From an uncultured Bacilli bacterium (GTDB lineage: Bacteria; Bacillota_I; Bacilli_A; RFN20; CAG-449), in contig CANQCZ010000003.1 in NCBI GenBank assembly GCA_947591215.1, forward strand, positions 1 to 64,000: a DNA stretch of 64,000 nt, in the 5' to 3' direction. Below the pieces are notes generated by a model that saw only the letters and a list, made by a program, of their open reading frames with translations, was not told the origin of the DNA and did not search any database. The position numbers were made by a program, and so were the translations under genes. Of this stretch, positions 30,964 to 39,704 are shown piece by piece (the stretch's first letter is position 1; each line of letters begins with the position of its first letter).

Positions 30964-31488
30964 TTATCCTTTCATCATATTGCTAATAAGAAGAGCAAAC
31001 GTCTCAATCGTCTTTATTTCTCCGTCATCTAAAGCTTCTTTACGGATAAAAATTATCGATCCAATAGGATTATCCAATAAATAAACCGGAAAAACCACAG
31101 ATGCTTCTGATTCTTCTTGATTTAATTTTATCATCATCGTTCCTTTTTGTGAATGAGTTTTTATCCTCATTAAATCAACGACTTCATTATCCAATAAACT
31201 TCCCGGAGCATATGACATTCTTCTCTCGCCATAAGAAGCAAGAATCATTTCTAAATCAGTAATTAAAACTGTTCCCGCTAATTTTTCATATATGCTAATC
31301 GCGATTTTGTGGAACATTTCTCCTGATCCCTTTAGAGTTGAATATTTGTCTAGAACAATATGATTATTTTCATCCAAAAAAATTTCAACGTTATCATTTT
31401 CGTTAATCATCAAACGTTTTCGCATATGAATCGGAATCACAATTCTTCCTAAACTATCGACTCTTCTAATTACACCATTAGACATCAT
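30964..31488 (-). CDS. spoVT: Stage V sporulation protein T (AbrB-type N-terminus, GAF-like C-terminus)
   Basis: MSNGVIRRVDSLGRIVIPIHMRKRLMINENDNVEIF; adjacent to mfd as in Bacilli. Confidence 0.88.
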   Translation of the reverse strand: MMSNGVIRRVDSLGRIVIPIHMRKRLMINENDNVEIFLDENNHIVLDKYSTLKGSGEMFHKIAISIYEKLAGTVLITDLEMILASYGERRMSYAPGSLLDNEVVDLMRIKTHSQKGTMMIKLNQEESEASVVFPVYLLDNPIGSIIFIRKEALDDGEIKTIETFALLISNMMKG

Positions 31489-31512
31489 AATCACCGATTC
31501 TTACTATTTCCA

Positions 31513-34500
31513 TTATTTAACCAATTTATTAATAGCAATCAAAAGTTTTTCTAAGTCATCCAAATATTGTCCGGTTTTTATTAACCTTAACTTCAACTTA
31601 CGATTTTGATATGAAACACGAATATTTTTGGCGATATCTTGAACCTCATTAAAAAGCAAAATACCGATTTTATTAATTCTTGAAGCTTCTGAAGATAATT
31701 CGATAATAATCTGACCGCCTTCTTCTTTTACTGATTCAATACCTTGATTGGAAGATAAAATATCGATCTTTCTTTTTCTAAGTAATGCTTCTACTTCTTT
31801 TGGCAATCGACCATAGATGTCCCTGATTTTTGCGCGATACAGAATCAGTTGTGGAAGCGTATTGATTTCTTGGATCTCTTGATATAGCTCGAGTTTATCA
31901 CCGTCATCCGCATAAACTTTTGGAATATAACCCTCAATTGGAATATTAGTTACTCTAGTAACGACTTTTTCTTTTTTTATTCCCTTTTTTTCTTCAATCA
32001 CTTCGTTTAACAAGCGAATATACATATCGATGCCGACGGTTTCTATAAACCCGGATTGTTCTGAACCTAAAATATCTCCGGCTCCTCTAATCGTCAAATC
32101 ACATTGGGCAATTTTATATCCCGATCCTAGTTCGGCAAATTCTTTAATCGCACTCAACCGCTTTCTCGCTTTTTCATTTAAAACCTTGTGTTCATTGTAT
32201 AGCAAATAAGCGTAGGCGATACGATTGCTTCGACCTACCCTGCCTTTAATTTGATATAGCTGAGAAAGTCCAAAAGTATCAGCTTCTTCAATAATAATCG
32301 TATTGGCATTTGGAATATCGATTCCCGTTTCGATAATCGAAGTACAAACTAAAATATTCACTTCACCGTTATATACCTTATTCATCGTATCTTCAACCAC
32401 TTCGCGATCCATTTGACCATTGCAGACCGCAACTTTGGCGCCTTTAATTTGAGTTTGTAAATTACGGGCTACTTGAAAAATGTTACTTACATGGTTATGT
32501 AAATAAAACACTTGCCCATTTCTAGCTAATTCTCTTTCTATTACTTCTTGCACGAGGCTTTTAGAATAAAGCATCACATATGTTTGAATCGGCATTCGAT
32601 TAATTGGTGCACTGTTTAAAGTCGAAACGCTTCGTATACCTAAAAGTGACATTTGTAAGGTTCTTGGAATCGGGGTTGCAGTCAAAGTGAGAACATCTAT
32701 TTGATTGGCAATTTCTTTAATTCGTTCTTTGTGTTCCACTCCAAAACGTTGTTCTTCGTCGACAATCAATAATCCTAATGCCGGAATTTCTATTTCTTTA
32801 GACAACAAGCGATGAGTACCGATGATAAAATCAATCTTCTTTTCTTTAATCTGCTTAATGTTCTCTTTTTGAGTGCTTTCGTTCACAAAGCGCGAAAACA
32901 AAGCGATTTTTACTCCAAAAAGCGCAAATCTTTCTACTGCTCGCTCATAATGTTGGCGAGCAAGAATCGTGGTTGGACAAAGTAACGCGACCTGTTTCCC
33001 GCTTAATATCGCTTTAAACGCAGCACGAAATGCCACTTCGGTTTTTCCAAATCCGACATCCCCACATAAAAGACGATCCATCGGTGTGCTTTTTTCCATA
33101 TCTGCCTTTATTTCCGCTATCGCCTTTTCTTGATCTTGTGTTAACGGATACGGAAAAGCTCTTTCAAATTCCCGTTGCATATCGTCATCGTTTGCAAAAG
33201 CAAATCCTTCGACACTTTCACGTTTTGCGTATAATTCTAAAAGTCTCTCAGCCATCAAATTGACCTTTTCTTTAATTTTCTTTTTTGTTTTGCTCCATTC
33301 ATTACCACCCAAATGATTTAATTTAGGAACTGCGCCTTCTTTTGAAACAAATTTGCGTACTAATTTAAATTGTTCAAGAGGGACATAAAGCACTTCTTTT
33401 TTTTGATATCTGATTTTTAGAAAATCTTTTTTTATTCCTCCAACTTCAAGATTTACGATTGCTTCAAATTGTCCGATCCCATTTTCTTCATGCACCACAT
33501 AATCCCCGATTTGAAGATCTTCATAGGAATTTAAAACCTTCGCTTCTTTGTATCGATGCATAAAGCGCGTTAAATGATTTCGATACCCAAAAATTTCACG
33601 AGCCGATAGATAACAAACTCGCTCATCGATAAGTTCAAACCCTTCATTAAGATTCATCTTGCAGATTCCTAAATTGCCTTTAGGTGAAGAATTAGGTTCA
33701 ATAATTTCATATTCTCTTTCATATTCGTCAAGATATTCAATAAAAGTGTTAAATTGTGTTTCACCGAGAGCGACGATGACTTTATTTCCTTCTATTATAT
33801 ATTTATCGATAATTTCTAGCGCTTTAAATATCGAACCTCCCAGAAAAGGAATCGGTCGCATTCTAAGGCTTTGATCATCAATATGATTGAATTGACTAGA
33901 AACTAATAAATTATTTTTGTTTTGTGCGATAATCTTTTCAAAATCCAAATTAAGTTTTATTTTTTCTAGTGTATATCCTTTTTTAGCTAATTCAGCATAA
34001 AAATCAAAAGCTTCGTGAACATTGAGATCGTAAGCATCACGACATCTAGTTATATCATATATCACTGTAGTATCAGGCTCAAAATATTGTAAAATAGAAT
34101 ATGGATCATCATTGAAATATGAGTAATATTTATACGTATTTTCATTAAAACCATTTTCTTGAATATCATCTAAATCGTTTCTTGTTCTTTCGATTAAATT
34201 TGTTTTAGACTCAAAATCGAGCTTCGTGTTTTCTTCTTCAATTTCAGATTTTATCTTAGTTATTCCTCTTTCAAGTTGTTCAGGAGTAATTAAAAGTTCA
34301 TTAGATGGAAAAATCTTTACAGAAGCTAATTCTTCGTTTGTTGAACGTTGTGTTTCGATTGAAAAATAGTGCAACGATTCAATTTCATCGTCAAAAAAGT
34401 TTATTCTTACCGGTTGCTCTAAGTTTATAGGAAATATATCGAAAATTTCACCACGTTTTGCAAATTGCATGCTTTGATCAATTTTATTGACGCGATAAAA

Positions 34501-34965
34501 TCCATTTTCTAGCAATTTTCTTTCTAAAAGATTAATGTCGATGATATCTCCTTTTTTTAATTCATAACAATGTGCTTGAAACAAATCCTTATTTGGTAAA
34601 ATTCTTGTCACCGCGGCAGTGTGAGTGATTAAAATTTTATAATCTTGTTTTATTGCTTCTGACATCACAAATAAACGTTGCGCCAATAATTGCTTGGAGA
34701 CAACGGCTTGATTAATTCTTAAAACTTCATCGCAAGGAAAAAACAACACGTTTTCTTCGCCTAGCAAAAGCGATAGTTTATCGTATAAATCTTGTGCACT
34801 ATATAAATTAGGAACGATTATCGCGTATTTTTGGGGTTCTTTGTTATAAGCGCTCGCGATGAGATACGCTAAAGAAATAATATCTGTCGCAACAAAAGTT
34901 CCTTCTTTTTTCAGAAAGTTTGTGACTACTTTATTTTGTGATATTTTATCGAAAATTAGGTTCAT
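31513..34965 (-). CDS. mfd: Transcription-repair coupling factor
   Basis: 1150 aa; IGDYVVHEENGIGQFEAIVNLEVGG; RLLCGDVGFGKTEVAFRAAFKAI; RVGRSNRIAYAYL. Confidence 0.97.
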   Translation of the reverse strand: MNLIFDKISQNKVVTNFLKKEGTFVATDIISLAYLIASAYNKEPQKYAIIVPNLYSAQDLYDKLSLLLGEENVLFFPCDEVLRINQAVVSKQLLAQRLFVMSEAIKQDYKILITHTAAVTRILPNKDLFQAHCYELKKGDIIDINLLERKLLENGFYRVNKIDQSMQFAKRGEIFDIFPINLEQPVRINFFDDEIESLHYFSIETQRSTNEELASVKIFPSNELLITPEQLERGITKIKSEIEEENTKLDFESKTNLIERTRNDLDDIQENGFNENTYKYYSYFNDDPYSILQYFEPDTTVIYDITRCRDAYDLNVHEAFDFYAELAKKGYTLEKIKLNLDFEKIIAQNKNNLLVSSQFNHIDDQSLRMRPIPFLGGSIFKALEIIDKYIIEGNKVIVALGETQFNTFIEYLDEYEREYEIIEPNSSPKGNLGICKMNLNEGFELIDERVCYLSAREIFGYRNHLTRFMHRYKEAKVLNSYEDLQIGDYVVHEENGIGQFEAIVNLEVGGIKKDFLKIRYQKKEVLYVPLEQFKLVRKFVSKEGAVPKLNHLGGNEWSKTKKKIKEKVNLMAERLLELYAKRESVEGFAFANDDDMQREFERAFPYPLTQDQEKAIAEIKADMEKSTPMDRLLCGDVGFGKTEVAFRAAFKAILSGKQVALLCPTTILARQHYERAVERFALFGVKIALFSRFVNESTQKENIKQIKEKKIDFIIGTHRLLSKEIEIPALGLLIVDEEQRFGVEHKERIKEIANQIDVLTLTATPIPRTLQMSLLGIRSVSTLNSAPINRMPIQTYVMLYSKSLVQEVIERELARNGQVFYLHNHVSNIFQVARNLQTQIKGAKVAVCNGQMDREVVEDTMNKVYNGEVNILVCTSIIETGIDIPNANTIIIEEADTFGLSQLYQIKGRVGRSNRIAYAYLLYNEHKVLNEKARKRLSAIKEFAELGSGYKIAQCDLTIRGAGDILGSEQSGFIETVGIDMYIRLLNEVIEEKKGIKKEKVVTRVTNIPIEGYIPKVYADDGDKLELYQEIQEINTLPQLILYRAKIRDIYGRLPKEVEALLRKRKIDILSSNQGIESVKEEGGQIIIELSSEASRINKIGILLFNEVQDIAKNIRVSYQNRKLKLRLIKTGQYLDDLEKLLIAINKLVK

Positions 34966-34966
34966 T

Positions 34967-35518
34967 TTAATTAAATTTACTCATCGCATAATGGAAATCG
35001 TGATCGATAATTGCGTCGATTGCTTCCAAAGCTTTTTTTCGTGCTTCTGTTAAGAGCGCCTCTTCTTCTGCGCTCGGTTTAGATAATACGTAATCAATCA
35101 CACTATAAATAGGATGTCCGATTCCGATTTTAATCCGTTTTATTTGATCTGTTTTTAAAATATCGATAATGTTTTTAATACCTTTTTGTCCTCCGGAAGA
35201 TCCACCTTCACGTAATCTTATTTTACCGCATGGAAGATCCATATCATCATATATAACAATCAAATTTTCAATCGGGATTTTATAAAATTGCATGATGGCA
35301 AAAACCGCTTCACCAGAAAGATTCATATAAGTGTAAGGTTTTAGAAGCAAAATATCTTGATTGTGATATAATATTTTTTGATATTTACCTTTAAAGCCGT
35401 CTTTATCTACTTTGATATTGTTTGTGCTTTCAAATGCTTCAATTACTGAAAAACCAGAATTGTGTCGTGTGTTTGCATATTCTTTACCTGGATTACCTAA
35501 TCCGACAAAAAGTAACAT
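34967..35518 (-). CDS. pth: Peptidyl-tRNA hydrolase
   Basis: MLLFVGLGNPGKEYANTRHNSGF; LPCGKIRLREGGSSGGQKGIKNI. Confidence 0.96.
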   Translation of the reverse strand: MLLFVGLGNPGKEYANTRHNSGFSVIEAFESTNNIKVDKDGFKGKYQKILYHNQDILLLKPYTYMNLSGEAVFAIMQFYKIPIENLIVIYDDMDLPCGKIRLREGGSSGGQKGIKNIIDILKTDQIKRIKIGIGHPIYSVIDYVLSKPSAEEEALLTEARKKALEAIDAIIDHDFHYAMSKFN

Positions 35519-35537
35519 AAAGTTCACATCCTTTAAA

Positions 35538-35551
35538 CTATAATATTATAG
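35538..35551. promoter_or_regulatory. Perfect palindrome CTATAATATTATAG with back-to-back -10 elements between pth (-) and MFS gene (+)
   Basis: TATAAT on each strand; minus strand reads TGCTATAAT (extended -10). Confidence 0.5.
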
Positions 35552-35571
35552 CATAGAAAGGGATTCTCGTC

Positions 35572-36897
35572 ATGAAAAAAAAGACTTCTCCATTTAGATA
35601 TTCGACCGGTCTTTTTGCGTTAACGCTTCTTACGCAACTTTTTCACGGATTTTCTTATACATATTATGTCGATCAAGCGGCACTTATAACGATTAACCTT
35701 GCAACTTTAAGTAAAATAATCTTTGTAATCGTCGATGGTGTCAATGATGTTATATTTTCGGCTTTAAGTGAAAAAACGCGTAGCCGTTGGGGAAAGCGAT
35801 TGCCGTGGTTAGTAACCTGCATGCCTTTTTTAGCATTATCTGTAATTTTGACTTATGCTGTAAGTCCTGAAACGGGTTTTTCGACAATTCAATTTTTTAT
35901 TTTCTATCTTTTTATTTCTATTACTTTCGAAAACTTTTCAACCATCATGTACACCAATTACTATGCTTTGTATCCTGTTTTATTTGTCGAAGAAAAAGAG
36001 CGAAGCAAAGTCTCATCAATCCGACATATCGGAGAACTTCTCGGAATGGCGATTTGTCTTGTAGCGTCACCTTACTTGGTAGAATTGATCGGCTACATCG
36101 GTCTTGGAATCGTTTATGGCATTATTTATATGGCGATAATGATCTATTGTGTGACCGGAATTAATTATAAACAGGCCGAAGACACAGTGAATACTAAACC
36201 ATATTCTTTTCGCCAAACGATCAAAGACGCATTCACCAACAAAGCTTTTTTAATATACAATATAGCCGTAAGTTTTAATCAAGCTTGCCTTGGTGTTTTG
36301 GTGACAATCTATCCTTTATACGCAAAATATGTCTTAAAGGTAAATTCTTTAGAACAAGGTATTTTAATGGGAATACTATTTGTCGCGGTAATCATTTCCG
36401 TGCCTCTTTGGTACAAAGCAATGCAAAAATGGGGTTATCGAAAATGTTGGAAAATCTCATACATTATCTTTCCTTTTTTACTTGCTGCTTTAGCAATCCC
36501 ATACAATTTTATAAGTGGTATTATCGTCGTATCTGTCGTGGGACCGGGAGTTGGAGGAATAATGATTACTCCAGATTTGATGGGTGCTGAAATTATCGAT
36601 ATGGATAAAAAGAAAAATGGCGTCTCAAGAGAAGCTTCCTTTCTATCTATGGGTAGCGTTTTGCAAAGATTATCCGTGGCAATATCTGCGATTTTCATGA
36701 GTTTAGTAAGCTCGCTTTTTGGTTATGTCGATGGCAATAATCCAGGACCAAATCCCGATTTAACTTTCCGTGTCGTGACTGGTGCGATGTTACCGATAAT
36801 CGGTTTTTTAGGATCGATATGTGCCGTTATCTACATTTATCTATCCAAAAAAGATTTTGATAAAATTACCAATAATCTTTACGTTGATAAAAATTAA
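35572..36897 (+). CDS. MFS transporter, GPH (glycoside-pentoside-hexuronide:cation symporter)-like
   Basis: 12-TM pattern; VIDGVNDVIFSALSEKTRSRWGKRLPWL. Confidence 0.82.
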   Translation: MKKKTSPFRYSTGLFALTLLTQLFHGFSYTYYVDQAALITINLATLSKIIFVIVDGVNDVIFSALSEKTRSRWGKRLPWLVTCMPFLALSVILTYAVSPETGFSTIQFFIFYLFISITFENFSTIMYTNYYALYPVLFVEEKERSKVSSIRHIGELLGMAICLVASPYLVELIGYIGLGIVYGIIYMAIMIYCVTGINYKQAEDTVNTKPYSFRQTIKDAFTNKAFLIYNIAVSFNQACLGVLVTIYPLYAKYVLKVNSLEQGILMGILFVAVIISVPLWYKAMQKWGYRKCWKISYIIFPFLLAALAIPYNFISGIIVVSVVGPGVGGIMITPDLMGAEIIDMDKKKNGVSREASFLSMGSVLQRLSVAISAIFMSLVSSLFGYVDGNNPGPNPDLTFRVVTGAMLPIIGFLGSICAVIYIYLSKKDFDKITNNLYVDKN

Positions 36898-36926
36898 AAA
36901 GCACAGATTTTTATCTGTACTTTTCA
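36896..36926. terminator. Bidirectional terminator between convergent genes
   Basis: aaaaagcacagatttttatctgtactttt. Confidence 0.6.
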
Positions 36927-37231
36927 ATATAGTTTATGCATTTTGCTCCGACTGCTTTTCGATCGACCCGCAAATGATGAACCGTGCATTTATTGGCATA
37001 GAAATGACGGCAAGATGAAGCGTCACATAACACGACATGTTCATCTGTCTCTAAGGAAAAAGGCTGATCAGAAGCAAATTCATACTCCCATTGCGCAAGT
37101 TTAGAATCATCATCTCGTCTTTTTTCATATGAACGGCAATAAGCAGTATTGCTCACTTGAATTCCTTTTTTAGTGCAGTGAGTACAGTAATTGTGATCAC
37201 AAGTATGATCGTGACATTTTAAATTTGGCAT
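36911..37231 (-). CDS. Small cysteine-rich protein with two DUF1540-like Cys modules
   Basis: CHDHTCDHNYCTHCTKKGIQVSNTAYCRSY and CDASSCRHFYANKCTVHHLRVDRKAVGAKCINY. Confidence 0.72.
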   Translation of the reverse strand: MPNLKCHDHTCDHNYCTHCTKKGIQVSNTAYCRSYEKRRDDDSKLAQWEYEFASDQPFSLETDEHVVLCDASSCRHFYANKCTVHHLRVDRKAVGAKCINYIEKYR

Positions 37232-37401
37232 AATTTCACTCCTTTACTTTGTTAGTATGGCTTATTAAAACCGTTTTATTAAATTATCGGTGATGGTAAA
37301 TAATAAATTTGTAACTTTTAGAATATATTCAAACTAGTTCTTGTGGTTGTTTTTATTGCTTTTTATTTGTAAGATATAAATGCACTAATGAGGTGGATGA
37401 A

Positions 37402-38301
37402 ATGAAATCTTTTTTCTTAAATACTGCAAAAGGAGCGCTTATTGGAATCGCTTGTTTAATTCCCGGAGTAAGCGGAGGAACTTTAGCCATCATTCTTAAT
37501 GTTTATGACAAATTATTAAATGCAGTAAGCAACATTACCAAAGATTTTAAAAAATCATTGTTAACTTTACTGCCATTTGCTATCGGTATCCTTTTAGGTA
37601 TTGCCGCTTTAATTATTCCATTACAATGGGCATTAGCCAATTTCCCATTTCCTACCGCGACTTTGTTTGTCGCTTTAATTATCGGACAATTGCCTTCATT
37701 GTATCGCAATGTTCAAGGATATGAAAAAGCAACTAATTTTTTAATCAGTGCCATTCCATTAATTTTAGTTATCGGGCTTTGTGCCATTAATTTATTTACC
37801 AATACACCTGATGTCACTTTAATAAACATTCAATGGTACATGTATATTGTCTTGTTTTTGGTCGGCTTTTTGGCTTCCGCAACTCTAGTTGTTCCTGGAG
37901 TTTCCGGTTCAATGGTTTTAATGCTTGTCGGATTTTATAAACCGATTTTGGATGTGTGTGCTCAATTATTACATTTTGAAAATATTTTTCAATCTATTTT
38001 AATTTTGATTCCTTTCGGTATTGGAATTATTATCGGCTTTTACTTTATGTCAAAATTTATTTCATTTTGTTTAGCAAAATGGAAAATACAAACATTCTTC
38101 GCTATTATCGGTTTCATTGTCGGTTCTTTAGCGGGAATTTATATGCAAGTTGATTATAGTATTCAAATCGATTTAATCCAAATTATCCTTTCGATCGTTC
38201 TTTTTGTCGGCGGAATTGTCGGCTCATATTCCTTAGATTATTTAAATCGCAAATATAATAAAAAACTAACCGAAGAGGAGTCAAAAGATGAATCTAGATA
38301 A
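37402..38301 (+). CDS. DUF368 family polytopic membrane protein
   Basis: AKGALIGIACLIPGVSGGTLAIIL and LVVPGVSGSMVLMLVGFY. RBS aggtgg; ATG 37402 preferred. Confidence 0.85.
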   Translation: MKSFFLNTAKGALIGIACLIPGVSGGTLAIILNVYDKLLNAVSNITKDFKKSLLTLLPFAIGILLGIAALIIPLQWALANFPFPTATLFVALIIGQLPSLYRNVQGYEKATNFLISAIPLILVIGLCAINLFTNTPDVTLINIQWYMYIVLFLVGFLASATLVVPGVSGSMVLMLVGFYKPILDVCAQLLHFENIFQSILILIPFGIGIIIGFYFMSKFISFCLAKWKIQTFFAIIGFIVGSLAGIYMQVDYSIQIDLIQIILSIVLFVGGIVGSYSLDYLNRKYNKKLTEEESKDESR

Positions 38302-38872
38302 TATTGTCAGTCGTTTTTTTCTTGAAAATCTTCATGGCTCAGATTTTATTAATCGGGTCATGATTATTTTTTCTAAACTCGGAAGCGGTGGCACCATTTG
38401 GATTATATTTTTATTAACGATTTTAATCGTTCAACTTTGCCGCAACAAAAAATTTTCGATGACAATCGTCTTTGCCCTTGTAATTTTATTATTAGGGTGG
38501 CTTTTTAATGATTATTTCTTAAAAATCATTATCAATCGTTCAAGACCTTATACTGAAATCGATGGTTTTTCAGAATTTATGATTTCGATGAATTATCCAT
38601 TCCCTTCCGGATCTTCTTTCCCTTCAGGGCATTCTTTTTCATCGTTTTCTGCCGCAACAATGATATTTCTATATCACCGCAAATTAGGTTTAATCAGTTT
38701 TCCACTAGCGTTTGCAATCGCTTTTTCAAGAATCTTTGTCGGCGCTCATTATTTTAGCGACGTTTTAACCGGCTCATTTTTAGGGGCTTCTTTCGGATGT
38801 ATTCATTTTTTAATCTGTCAACAAATTTTTTCCAAAACCCATTTAGGGGATTTAAAATATGCGTCTCGATAA
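38288..38872 (+). CDS. PAP2 superfamily membrane phosphatase
   Basis: KIIINRSRPY, FPSGHSFSSFSAATM, RIFVGAHYFSDVLTG. Confidence 0.92.
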   Translation: MNLDNIVSRFFLENLHGSDFINRVMIIFSKLGSGGTIWIIFLLTILIVQLCRNKKFSMTIVFALVILLLGWLFNDYFLKIIINRSRPYTEIDGFSEFMISMNYPFPSGSSFPSGHSFSSFSAATMIFLYHRKLGLISFPLAFAIAFSRIFVGAHYFSDVLTGSFLGASFGCIHFLICQQIFSKTHLGDLKYASR

Positions 38873-39551
38873 GTATCTGTCTAATTCCGGATATGGCAGT
38901 CGTAAAGAGGTAAAATTCTTAATAAAACACGGACAAGTTAAAGTTAACGAACAAATAATAAAAGACGATTCCTTTCACGTTATGCCTGAAAAAGATCTTG
39001 TTTTCGTCAATGACTTAAAAGTTAATTTTCGTCAAAATCATTATATCCTTCTATATAAACCGGAAGGATATATTTCTTCTACCGAAGACGAAAGCTATCC
39101 TTCAGTTTTGAATCTTGTTAATGATTTTCGCCACGCTGCTCTTTTTCCGGTTGGACGTTTAGACGTAGATACCACAGGTGTGCTACTTCTTACCGATGAT
39201 GGGGATTTAGCCCACCGGCTTTTATCTCCCAAAAGGCATGTCAATAAAGTATATCGCGTAACTGTGGACCATTCTTTAAGTGACAAGTTAATAGATTATT
39301 TTAAAGTTGGTATTTTGCTTGACGGCAAGAAAACTCTTCCCGCAACTTTAACTATTCTTTCTGATTTAGAAGCCGAGGTTATTTTAAATGAAGGAAGATT
39401 TCATCAAGTCAAACGAATGTTTTCTGCTTTTAATTACACCGTGGTTTCGCTTAAAAGAATCCAATTTGATTGCTTGACTTTAAAAGGGTTAAACGTTGGT
39501 GAATATCGTCTTTTAAGCGAAAGCGAAATTGAAAAACTAAAAAACCATTAA
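38859..39551 (+). CDS. rsuA: RsuA-family 16S rRNA pseudouridine synthase
   Basis: S4 domain MRLDKYLSNSGYGSRKEVKFLIK; PVGRLDVDTTGVLLLTDDGDLAHRLLSPKRHV. Confidence 0.9.
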   Translation: MRLDKYLSNSGYGSRKEVKFLIKHGQVKVNEQIIKDDSFHVMPEKDLVFVNDLKVNFRQNHYILLYKPEGYISSTEDESYPSVLNLVNDFRHAALFPVGRLDVDTTGVLLLTDDGDLAHRLLSPKRHVNKVYRVTVDHSLSDKLIDYFKVGILLDGKKTLPATLTILSDLEAEVILNEGRFHQVKRMFSAFNYTVVSLKRIQFDCLTLKGLNVGEYRLLSESEIEKLKNH

Positions 39552-39660
39552 AATCAGTGTTCTTAGGAACATATTCACTAACGGTTACAATTTAACATTT
39601 CGCATTTAAACATCTACAATTTTCTATTTAAACATGCTAAAATAGCGAAGTAGCATAAAA

Positions 39661-39682
39661 TTGTTAATAATAATATTAACAA
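39661..39682. promoter_or_regulatory. Inverted repeat TTGTTAATA-ATAA-TATTAACAA upstream of ppdK
   Basis: Perfect 9-bp arms between the upstream AT-rich promoter region and the RBS taggagg. Confidence 0.45.
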
Positions 39683-39704
39683 CATAGAATGTAGGAGGAA
39701 ATTT

